From: Paracoccaceae bacterium
GTDB taxonomy: Bacteria; Pseudomonadota; Alphaproteobacteria; Rhodobacterales; Rhodobacteraceae
Length of the DNA stretch: 50,422 nucleotides
Assembly: GCA_021647745.1 (NCBI GenBank)
Contig: JAKIUB010000020.1
Coordinates: forward strand, 1-50,422
Direction: 5' to 3'
The position numbers and the translations under genes are program-made. Below, piece after piece: positions 43,536 through 50,422 of the stretch (within the stretch, counting starts at the first letter, position 1; the number at the start of each line of letters is the position of its first letter). Below the pieces are notes generated by a model. It worked only from the letters and a program-made list of their open reading frames with translations, was not told where the DNA came from and did no database searches.

Positions 43536-45470
43536 TTAGTTGAGACCGGACTGGTTGGCGCCCCGCACCCAGACTTCAACCCGACGGTTGAGGTCTTTGC
43601 CGGCTGTGGTGCTGTTGCAGCCAACCGGTGCGACGGGGCCAAAGCCGAAGGTCAGGATGTCGTCGGCGCCGAGCCGGCCGATATTTTCCTGAAGCAGCAA
43701 ATTCTTGACCGCTGTAGCACGATTGCGCGACAGCGTGACATTGGCCGTAAACCCGCCAACCGAATCGCTGAAGCCGACCAGCATGAGATTATCTCCGTTG
43801 AGTGCGCCGCTTCTTATCAGGTTGGAAATACGCTGGACATCGGCAATGCCGCGCGCGTCCAGGTTGGCCGAGCCGGTGATAAAACGCAATGTTGTCGACA
43901 GGCGCGAGGCGGTGGACACTTCGGCGAGATAGTCGCGATAGGAGCGGATGGTCTGGGTGTTCATGCTTTCTGCCAGCATCGCCGATAGCAGGCGCTCGCC
44001 CTGGGCGCTCATCGGCTGGCGATTGATTTCGAGACCGACCAGCCCGACGGATTTGGCTGCCGCTTGCCCTTGGTCTGACACAAGATAATCTGCCAGCGAA
44101 ACCGCGAAATCCGAGATATCCTGATTTTTCAGCGTGTGTAGGCTCCAGGTCATGGTCAGCGGGTATTCTCCGGTTTGCAACGAAAAGGCGTTGGCGCTGG
44201 AGAACATGTTACAGGTGTTTCTGGTGCTGGGCACTTGGGTGTCGCGGGCGGCTGAGCGAAAGGAAACAGCAAATCCGGCCCGGTCTTCCTCGATCATCAT
44301 ACTCACACCATGAATAGTGTCTTCTTTAGCATGCATCATTGCCGCTGTATTCATTTGTAACCCGCGCGGGGCGAGAATTTCGCGTCTGACTATTTGTGCA
44401 AGGGTGCTTTCCATCGCAATGGCATGCACCACGATATCCAGATCTTCACCGCCAATTTCGGCCCAGTTGGTGATTCTGCCAGACAGAATATCGCCGATCT
44501 GGTTGATAGATATTGAAGTTACCGGGTTGTCGGGGTTAATTACAGCCACTAGAGCATCCAGCGCAATTGGCCGTGAATTAAGGAGCTCGCTCACAGTTGA
44601 TATGGCGATGCCGGTCACTTGTGAAACCGACTCGGGGCTAGGTGTTTCGCGGGTCAGGGCAAAGGCTGCCGTTTCAGAAAACAGCGCTTCGAGCGCGGCC
44701 GTATCGGTGGAGGGCGCAACGGTGATATCGGCCACCAAAGCCCCGTCGTTGCCGCCAATCAGATACTGGATGTTACCATCATTACCCAGAGAGCGGGTGA
44801 GGCTCAGAGATTTGTCATCAACAAAACGGGCCAGCGCTTCGGCAATAAAGTCTATGCCTCCGTCTGGCGGCGATACGATGGTGAATTTGGCAACAACAGG
44901 CCCGGTTTCGGGGCAGGCATCGCCTTCGCATTGCACAAATTCGCCGCGAATGGTCAGCACACCGAGTGAGGTTTCCAAGACATAATTGGTTCCGTCATAG
45001 TCCTGGAGCGTGCCGCTAAAGAAGGTGCCATCCGCCGAGCGCAGCACCACTTCGAGGCTTTTTTCCGCTTCCTGGGTCTCGATCGGGCAGGCATCGCCTT
45101 CGCATTGCACGAATTCACTGCGGATTGTCAGCTCGCCGATGGTGGTTTTGAGGATGTAGTTTGTGCCGTCAAAACCCAGTAACTCACCAGAAAAGGAAGA
45201 TCCGTCAGCCGAGCTTAGGGTGACTTCGTTGCTATCGGAAGGGCAGGCGTCGCCGATGCATTCCACGTCCGCGCGCGGCACATTCATTTCGCCAATGATG
45301 GTGCGCAGCACATAAAAATCACTGTCCGCGGAAACCAGCTCGCCGCTGGCTTCAAAGTTCTGGTCAATGGATCGTAGTATTACGATATTTTCTTGTGCCA
45401 TTGCCGCTGGCACTGCCATAAACCCGGATGCTGCCAGCACTACCAAGCATACTTTTAAAAACTGTTTCAT
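43536..45470 (-). CDS. periplasmic binding domain-OmpA fusion with three N-terminal repeats
   Basis: A 644-residue exported protein. Signal peptide to residue 26 (cleavage after AMA). Residues 29-77, 83-129 and 141-187 are three copies of a beta-rich module, each ending in C-x4-C-P (Cys71/76, 123/128, 181/186). Residues about 195-460 resemble a PstS/PBP2-type phosphate-binding-like domain (AIALDALVAVINPDNP, ISINQIGDILSGRITNWAEIGG). Residues about 530-644 are an OmpA peptidoglycan-binding domain (NVTLSRNRATAVKNLLL, NRRVEVWVRG). I infer a wall-anchored periplasmic ligand-binding or sensing protein. No transporter is near. It follows the BMP-type gene by 37 bp and is probably in its operon. Confidence 0.82.
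   Translation of the reverse strand: MKQFLKVCLVVLAASGFMAVPAAMAQENIVILRSIDQNFEASGELVSADSDFYVLRTIIGEMNVPRADVECIGDACPSDSNEVTLSSADGSSFSGELLGFDGTNYILKTTIGELTIRSEFVQCEGDACPIETQEAEKSLEVVLRSADGTFFSGTLQDYDGTNYVLETSLGVLTIRGEFVQCEGDACPETGPVVAKFTIVSPPDGGIDFIAEALARFVDDKSLSLTRSLGNDGNIQYLIGGNDGALVADITVAPSTDTAALEALFSETAAFALTRETPSPESVSQVTGIAISTVSELLNSRPIALDALVAVINPDNPVTSISINQIGDILSGRITNWAEIGGEDLDIVVHAIAMESTLAQIVRREILAPRGLQMNTAAMMHAKEDTIHGVSMMIEEDRAGFAVSFRSAARDTQVPSTRNTCNMFSSANAFSLQTGEYPLTMTWSLHTLKNQDISDFAVSLADYLVSDQGQAAAKSVGLVGLEINRQPMSAQGERLLSAMLAESMNTQTIRSYRDYLAEVSTASRLSTTLRFITGSANLDARGIADVQRISNLIRSGALNGDNLMLVGFSDSVGGFTANVTLSRNRATAVKNLLLQENIGRLGADDILTFGFGPVAPVGCNSTTAGKDLNRRVEVWVRGANQSGLN
44910..45386 (-). 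repeat. three tandem coding repeats of about 140-150 bp
   Basis: The N-terminal modules of the OmpA-fusion protein occupy 45240-45386, 45084-45224 and 44910-45050. Copies two and three share an identical 26-base stretch (45085-45110 and 44911-44936) around the C-x4-C codons. The first copy is more diverged. The high DNA identity suggests a recent duplication or gene conversion. Confidence 0.8.
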
Positions 45471-45507
45471 AGCGATCTCGTTCCGTAATTAACCAAATTT
45501 GTGCCTA

Positions 45508-46581
45508 TCAGCGCGGGATAATCCCGGTGATGCCTTCCACAAAGAACCCCATTGTCAAAAGGTCCGAATCCGACGCTATTTCTCCAGCGGCCAGCCAGCC
45601 CGAGCCATCTTGCTTACGGATAGGCCCGGTAAACGGATGCAGCTTTCCGGCTCGAATTCGGGAAATAGCATCGGCTGCCTGCTCTTGGATGCGCAGGGGT
45701 ATTCTGTCTGAAAACGGAGCGATTTCCAGCATGTTGTCAAAAAGACCACCCCAGCGATCGGCGCTTTCCCATGTGCCATCAAGCAAGGCCTGTATGCGCC
45801 CTATATAATACGGCCCCCAATTGTTGACCGAGGCGGAAAGCTGGGCTTCCGGCCCGTAGTCGGCCATGTCTGAAGCCTGCCCGAATGCGAATATGCCGAG
45901 TTCTTCAGCTACCTTCATCGGCTCGGCGGTATCTGTATGCTGCATCAGTATATCCGCACCATTGGCCACAAGCTGCCGCGCGGCAGCTTCCTCGGCGGGG
46001 GGGTTATACCATGAATTCAACCAGACGACTTCAAACTCGATATCGGGGTTGACCGAGCGAGCCGCCAGAAAGGCAGAGTTGATCCCGCGGATAACTTCGG
46101 GGATGGGAAAAGACGCGATATACCCGACCTTGTTGGTCTTGGTCATCTGCCCTGCTATGATTCCCTGCGATACCCGCCCTTCGTAGAAGCGGATATTATA
46201 GGTGGAAATATTGTTGGCGCGGACATATCCGGTCGCATGCTCGATCTTCATTCCGGGGTTTTCAAACGCCAGATTGATAGACGGATTCATGTAGCCAAAA
46301 GAGGTGGTGAATACCATATCATAGCCATCTGCGGCCAGTTCGCGCAATTTAACCAGTGAGTCAGCGCCTTCGGTGACATTTTCGAAATAGTCGAGCTGCA
46401 CCGCATCGCCAAAATACCCGGCGGCGGCTTCCCGTCCGCGCTCGTGCTCGCGGGTCCAGCCGATCGGGTCATCCGCCGGCGAGATATAAATAAAGGCGAT
46501 TTTGGGAATTTCCTGTGCTGTGACCGACAAAGCAGACAAGGCGAAAATCAGGGCGACAAATGATAATAATTTTGAGCGCAT
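45508..46581 (-). CDS. BMP-family (PnrA-like) ABC transporter substrate-binding protein
   Basis: A 357-residue exported protein: signal peptide to residue 22 (cleavage after VTAQ, no lipobox cysteine), then the BMP/PnrA fold with PKIAFIYISPADDPIGWTREHERGREAA, FENVTEGADSLVKLRELAADGYDMVF and the C-terminal TGPIRKQDG segment. Members bind nucleosides or related ligands for ABC uptake. No permease or ATPase lies next to it, so it may serve a distant transporter or act with the OmpA-fusion protein downstream. Start has GGAG at the right distance. Confidence 0.85.
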   Translation of the reverse strand: MRSKLLSFVALIFALSALSVTAQEIPKIAFIYISPADDPIGWTREHERGREAAAGYFGDAVQLDYFENVTEGADSLVKLRELAADGYDMVFTTSFGYMNPSINLAFENPGMKIEHATGYVRANNISTYNIRFYEGRVSQGIIAGQMTKTNKVGYIASFPIPEVIRGINSAFLAARSVNPDIEFEVVWLNSWYNPPAEEAAARQLVANGADILMQHTDTAEPMKVAEELGIFAFGQASDMADYGPEAQLSASVNNWGPYYIGRIQALLDGTWESADRWGGLFDNMLEIAPFSDRIPLRIQEQAADAISRIRAGKLHPFTGPIRKQDGSGWLAAGEIASDSDLLTMGFFVEGITGIIPR

Positions 46582-46867
46582 GCGGGACTCCGAAGATGGA
46601 ATGTCTTTTCAACCTCCCTGTCCAACTCGAAAACTCTTTGCAAACAGGGCACTTAAGAGCGCACATTGACACGGCTTGAGCTTTCTTGCAACCACTTGGG
46701 TGAAAAATTCGGAAAATTATTAAGAATACATGGTAGTATACTGTATTTTCATTAGAAAAATAAAAATTGAACCATGCCACTCTGAGCTTTTCTAGCGGTG
46801 GTGGCTGGAGATAGGTCAAATAGCCCTGCCTTTTGCCGAGCCTTGATGTCGCTGGTCCCGTAAAAGA
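46582..46867. other. intergenic region between BMP-type gene and helicase gene
   Basis: This 286-bp stretch is AT-rich (46690-46770 especially) and must contain the promoter of the minus-strand BMP-type gene. I found no convincing -35/-10 pair, no terminator for the helicase gene and no supported ORF; a 116-codon frame here has no ribosome site or recognisable product. Confidence 0.5.
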
Positions 46868-49201
46868 TCAGAATGGTACATCATCCGGTCGGGAGACAAA
46901 GCTGGCCATTACATTTTTAGTGTCGGCCTTTTCGAAGGCTACGCCGAGCTTGTCGCCGTCCACAGCAATCACCGCGCCATAGCCGAATTTCTGATGAAAC
47001 ACCCGCTCGCCAAGCTCGAAAACCGACACGGCATCCTCGACCATTTGCTTGGGGCGCGGGGGCGTGCTGCGACGGGTCTGGTTTTGCAGGCGCTGCCAGC
47101 CGGGGGAGCGATAGGTATCTGCTTCGATTACCTGCGCCTCGATCCGGCTTTTAGGGGCGGCGGCACCAAAATTGCCGCCATAAAGGCCGGGCGGGGTTAG
47201 CACCTCCACATGCTCTTGCGGCAACTCGTCAATAAAGCGCGAGGGCAGGGCATTTTGCCAGCGACCGTGCAGCAGGCGGTTGGCAACAAAGCTGATGGTG
47301 CAATATTTTTCGGCCCTTGTAATGCCTACATAAGCCAGCCGCCGCTCTTCTTCCTCGCCTTTCAGGCCGCTTTCGTCCATCGAGCGCTGAGACGGAAAAA
47401 GCCCATCTTCCCAGCCGGGCAGAAACACGCAAGGGAACTCCAGCCCCTTGGCGGCGTGCAGGGTCATGATGCTGACCTTTTCTTCCGAGTCAGTCTGGGC
47501 ATTTTCCATCACAAGGCTGACATGCTCCAGAAACCCTTGCAGGTTTTCAAAGCTGTCGAGGGCTTTGATCAACTCTTTCAGGTTTTCTATCCGTCCCTCG
47601 GCCTCGATGCTCTTGTCGTTTTTCCAGCGGTCCATATAGCCGCTTTCGTCCAAAATGGTTTCGGCAAGGCGAATGAAATCTGCGCCACCATGCAGCGCTT
47701 CCCGCCAGCGGTCAAAGTTTTGCAAAACCCCGTTCAGGCTGTTGCATGCCCGCGCCGGCAGTGCCTTTTCCGCCACCACAATCCGCGCCCCTTCAAAGGG
47801 TGAAACCCCGTTATCGCGCGCTACTTTGGCGATGGTTTGCAGAGCTTTATCGCCCAGCCCGCGCTTGGGGGTATTTACGATTCGGTCAAAGGCCATGCCG
47901 TCATCAGGGCTGACGGCGACGCGAAAATAGGCCATCGCGTCCCTGATCTCGAGGCGCTCGTAAAAGCGCGGGCCGCCGATTACGCGGTAAGGGATGCCAA
48001 TGGCCATAAACCTGTCTTCAAAGGCGCGCATCTGGTGGGAGGCGCGCACCAGTATTGCCATGTCATTTGGCGAAACCGGCGGCAGATTGCGGGTGCCGCG
48101 CTGATAGGCCTCGATCTCCTCGCCAATCCAGCGGGCTTCTTCCTCGCCATCCCAATGGCCGATCAGGCGCAGCTTTTCGCCCTCCTGCTCGGCGGTCCAC
48201 AGGGCTTTTCCCAGCCGGCCTTCATTTTTCTCGATCACGCCCGCTGCGGCTGCCAGAATATGCGGGGTGGAGCGGTAATTCTGCTCCAGCCGGACCACAT
48301 GCGCGCCCGGGAAATCCTTCTCGAAACGCAAAATATTACCCACTTCGGCCCCGCGCCAGCCATAGATAGACTGGTCGTCATCCCCGACGCAGCAGATATT
48401 TTTATGGCCACTAGCCAAAAGGCGAAGCCACAAATATTGCGCAATATTGGTATCCTGATATTCGTCCACCAGTATATATTTGAACCAGCGCTGGTATTGC
48501 TGCAAAATATCGGGGTGGCCTTGGAATATCTGCACCACATGCAGCAGTAAATCACCAAAATCGACCGCGTTCAGGGTGGTCAGCCGCGCCTGATACATCT
48601 CGTAAAGCTCGATCCCGCGCCGGTTATAGGCATTGGCCTCGCTGGCCGGAACTCTAGAGGGGGTCAGTGCCTGGTTTTTCCAACGGTCGATAATGCCGGC
48701 GAGCATGCGGGGGGGGTAGCGCTTTTCGTCAATATTGGCCGCGCGCACGAGCTGCTTGAGCAGGCGGAGCTGGTCGTCTGTGTCGAGTATGGTAAAGCTG
48801 CTTTTCAGCCCTACCAGCTCGGCATGGCGCCGCAAGAGTTTGACACAAACCGAGTGAAATGTGCCGAGCCACGGCATGCCTTCAACTGTGCTGCCAAGGT
48901 TTTTGCCCACCCGCTCTTTCATCTCGCGGGCGGCTTTGTTGGTAAAGGTTACGGCCAGTATCTCGTTGGGCCGCGCGCGCCCCGTGTGCAGCAAATGTGC
49001 AATGCGGGCTGTCAGGGCTTTGGTTTTGCCGGTGCCGGCGCCCGCCAGCATTAAAACCGGCCCGTCCAGTATTTCAACGGCCTGGCGCTGCGCGGGGTTC
49101 AGCCCGTCAAGATAGCTTTGATCGCGCGCGCCCATCGCTTGTTGCGAGAGCGGCACAGCAGCCTCAAAGGCGTTTGATTCATCAAATTCCCAATCATTCA
49201 T
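46868..49201 (-). CDS. uvrD: ATP-dependent 3'-5' DNA helicase, UvrD/PcrA/Rep family
   Basis: A 777-residue superfamily 1A helicase acting in repair and replication restart. Walker A AGAGTGKT (53-60), VDEYQDTN (DEXX motif II), GDDDQSIYGWRGA (motif III), motif IV/V region and TLHAAKGLEFPCVFLPG (motif V), GITRAEK (motif VI). The C-terminus has the Tudor-like PcrA domain FHQKFGYGAVIAVDGDKLGVAF. Length and domain order are normal (PcrA/UvrD 720-780). Gene symbol could equally be pcrA. It is divergent from the small exported-protein gene. Confidence 0.93.
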   Translation of the reverse strand: MNDWEFDESNAFEAAVPLSQQAMGARDQSYLDGLNPAQRQAVEILDGPVLMLAGAGTGKTKALTARIAHLLHTGRARPNEILAVTFTNKAAREMKERVGKNLGSTVEGMPWLGTFHSVCVKLLRRHAELVGLKSSFTILDTDDQLRLLKQLVRAANIDEKRYPPRMLAGIIDRWKNQALTPSRVPASEANAYNRRGIELYEMYQARLTTLNAVDFGDLLLHVVQIFQGHPDILQQYQRWFKYILVDEYQDTNIAQYLWLRLLASGHKNICCVGDDDQSIYGWRGAEVGNILRFEKDFPGAHVVRLEQNYRSTPHILAAAAGVIEKNEGRLGKALWTAEQEGEKLRLIGHWDGEEEARWIGEEIEAYQRGTRNLPPVSPNDMAILVRASHQMRAFEDRFMAIGIPYRVIGGPRFYERLEIRDAMAYFRVAVSPDDGMAFDRIVNTPKRGLGDKALQTIAKVARDNGVSPFEGARIVVAEKALPARACNSLNGVLQNFDRWREALHGGADFIRLAETILDESGYMDRWKNDKSIEAEGRIENLKELIKALDSFENLQGFLEHVSLVMENAQTDSEEKVSIMTLHAAKGLEFPCVFLPGWEDGLFPSQRSMDESGLKGEEEERRLAYVGITRAEKYCTISFVANRLLHGRWQNALPSRFIDELPQEHVEVLTPPGLYGGNFGAAAPKSRIEAQVIEADTYRSPGWQRLQNQTRRSTPPRPKQMVEDAVSVFELGERVFHQKFGYGAVIAVDGDKLGVAFEKADTKNVMASFVSRPDDVPF

Positions 49202-49240
49202 AGAGGTTAAACTATCCCAGAATATTAAAATAGAAAAGGG

Positions 49241-49269
49241 TAATTGTTCATTGAATGTTCTAATTGTTC
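49241..49269. repeat. direct repeat upstream of the exported-protein gene
   Basis: TAATTGTTC occurs at 49241-49249 and 49261-49269, exactly 20 bp apart, with another GTTC between them at 49257-49260. Such helically phased repeats can be activator or repressor sites, but they lie 105 bp from the start at 49375 and may also serve the divergent helicase gene. Evidence is spacing only. Confidence 0.35.
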
Positions 49270-49374
49270 TCTTTTCCCTAAATATACTCCGACCAGCTTT
49301 GGCTACCTCTCTTGGCCTAGCAGTTTGTTTGGGGCGTCAAAATGCAGTATGCAGAAAGAAAAGGGGAGGTAAAA

Positions 49375-49860
49375 ATGAAAAACCTGATCAAGTCAATATT
49401 GGTGTCGACCTTTATGATAGCGGGGGCTTCGGGCGCGCAGGCCCACTCTTTCAATGTGCTGATTGTTGGCGAAAACCTTGCCGAAACTGGCGCCTATAAC
49501 GGCTTTCGGCTCGCAACCCGCGAGCGGGACGGGCATGCCAACGAGGAATCCGACGGGCATTTGGGTGGTCTAGACAGCTATATTTTTATGGCTGAACCAA
49601 GTGCGGATTTACCGTCCGGTATTAATATTCTGGTGATGTTGGATGAGGGGGAGCCCCCCCAAATCATTGTTCAACAGGAAATTGAAAACCAGGCATTGCG
49701 ACCTTCCATTGCCTGGGCGGCTATCATTGCGATGGATTTTCAGGCGCGATATCTGGCCGCTTACGGGATAGAGGCCGACCCGACAGCCCGGCAGGCCTAT
49801 TACGCCGCGCAACTGGTCGAGCGTTTCGTTCGGCGAAACCCGGGCTTTATTAACCGCTAG
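49375..49860 (+). CDS. exported protein of unknown function
   Basis: A 161-residue protein with a Sec signal peptide to residue 23 (cleavage after AQA, leaving His as mature N-terminus). The rest is mixed alpha/beta without cysteines; the segment GLRLATRERDGHANEESDGH-like region after an ETGAYNGF motif is faintly reminiscent of periplasmic type I binding proteins, but the protein is far too short for a whole one. GGGGAGG (49363-49369) selects this start over 49342. It lies between the helicase and the pyruvate carboxylase genes; function unrecognised. Confidence 0.68.
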   Translation: MKNLIKSILVSTFMIAGASGAQAHSFNVLIVGENLAETGAYNGFRLATRERDGHANEESDGHLGGLDSYIFMAEPSADLPSGINILVMLDEGEPPQIIVQQEIENQALRPSIAWAAIIAMDFQARYLAAYGIEADPTARQAYYAAQLVERFVRRNPGFINR

Positions 49861-50010
49861 CCCTGATTTTTCAATGTTTACAGTATGTTGCCTGAAAGTA
49901 AATCATTTTTAGCGCAGTATATGACTGCGTATTGCGAAATGTTGCGTTGCAATATGGAGTGTCAGGAGCTAGTGAAAAAGGGTCCGCCACCCAATATACG
50001 AGGTTTCGAG

Positions 50011-50422
50011 ATGAAAAGTTTCTCCAAAATCCTGATCGCCAATCGCGGCGAGATCGCCATTCGCATCATGCGGGCTGCCAATGAAATGGGCAAACGCACG
50101 GTCGCGGTTTATGCCGAGGAGGATAAGCTGGGGCTGCACCGTTTCAAATCCGACGAGGCCTACCGCATCGGTGAGGGGCTAGGGCCGGTGGCGGCTTATC
50201 TCAGCATCGAGGAAATCATCCGCGTCGCCAAGGCTTGCGGGGCGGATGCCATTCATCCCGGCTATGGGCTGCTTTCGGAAAACCCTGATTTTGTGGATGC
50301 CTGCGATGCGGCGGGGATCACGTTTATCGGCCCGAAGGCCGCGACCATGCGCAAGCTGGGAGACAAAGCGAGCGCGCGGCGGGTCGCCATCGAGGCGGGC
50401 GTTCCGGTTGTCCCGGCGACCG
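50011..50422 (+). CDS. pyc: pyruvate carboxylase, N-terminal part (cut by window end)
   Basis: The first 137 codons of a biotin-dependent carboxylase: KILIANRGEIAIRIMRAANE then VAVYAEEDKLGLHRFKSDEA, GPVAAYLSIEEII, HPGYGLLSENPDFV. The AEEDKLGLHRFKSDEA sequence marks pyruvate carboxylase rather than acetyl- or propionyl-CoA carboxylases. The full protein (about 1150 residues) would supply oxaloacetate. The start at 50011 is preceded by ACGAGG. The 150-bp gap before it (49861-50010) likely holds its promoter. Confidence 0.88.
   Translation, partial: MKSFSKILIANRGEIAIRIMRAANEMGKRTVAVYAEEDKLGLHRFKSDEAYRIGEGLGPVAAYLSIEEIIRVAKACGADAIHPGYGLLSENPDFVDACDAAGITFIGPKAATMRKLGDKASARRVAIEAGVPVVPAT

Noticed and set aside
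44910..45386. Repeats as a mobile or CRISPR-like element
   Set aside because: They are in-frame protein modules of one gene with conserved cysteines, so they are coding duplications.
46469..46819. 116-codon minus-strand frame upstream of the BMP-type gene
   Set aside because: No ribosome site, no signal or motif, AT-rich promoter-like sequence, and it overlaps the start of a clear gene.

Overview
The window looks like the chromosome of an alphaproteobacterium of the Rhodobacterales (Roseobacter/Rhodobacter type). Clues are the small SRP RNA near dnaX-ybaB-recR, the his gene order with a DUF2147 gene inserted, a DUF1127 gene followed by a CcsR/cuckoo-type small RNA, split persulfide-dioxygenase (Blh-like) genes and the leucine (liu) operon layout. 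Most genes are moderately GC-rich; the first 7 kb is visibly more AT-rich and mosaic. No database search was possible, so names rest on motifs and context.

Region 1 (1-8906) is a surface-polysaccharide locus: Wzy-like polymerase, two GT4 glycosyltransferases, a UDP-GlcNAc 2-epimerase and a Wzx-like flippase. Its right end is decaying. One glycosyltransferase has lost its middle, and an O-antigen ligase/polymerase gene survives only as two end fragments. Between them lie IS66 and IS3 remnants and one intact secreted-protein gene, which sits between two inverted IS66 ends.

Region 2 (8973-17180) is core genome: a GntR/UTRA regulator with an operator-like site, SRP RNA, rsgA, a nitroreductase, dnaX, ybaB, recR, a PilJ-like periplasmic protein, a DMT exporter and a small conserved protein. 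Region 3 (17225-20923) is the minus-strand histidine cluster hisB-hisH-hisA-hisF-hisE. Region 4 (20994-25591) holds an esterase and a copper operon (CopA-like ATPase, CueR, cytochrome c) behind a CueR-type promoter.

Region 5 (25614-32069) is the leucine/isovalerate catabolic operon ivd-liuB-liuD-liuE-liuC, with a perfect 20-bp palindrome in front and a small coupled ORF inside. Region 6 (32080-35260) is a probable persulfide/sulfite module: MBL-fold dioxygenase, DUF442 sulfurtransferase and SulP transporter. Region 7 (35272-41784) is a branched-chain amino-acid type ABC importer operon that runs on into a kynurenine-formamidase-like hydrolase and then a DksA-like protein and a 65-aa protein.

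Region 8 (41781-50422) has an MFS exporter, the DUF1127 gene with its two-hairpin anti-Shine-Dalgarno RNA, an operon of two permease-less binding proteins (one fused to OmpA and carrying three N-terminal repeats), a UvrD/PcrA helicase, an unrecognised exported protein and the start of pyruvate carboxylase, which is cut by the window end. The strongest items for a second look are the DUF1127-CcsR unit, the IS66-flanked cargo gene, the liu palindrome and the triple-repeat binding protein.
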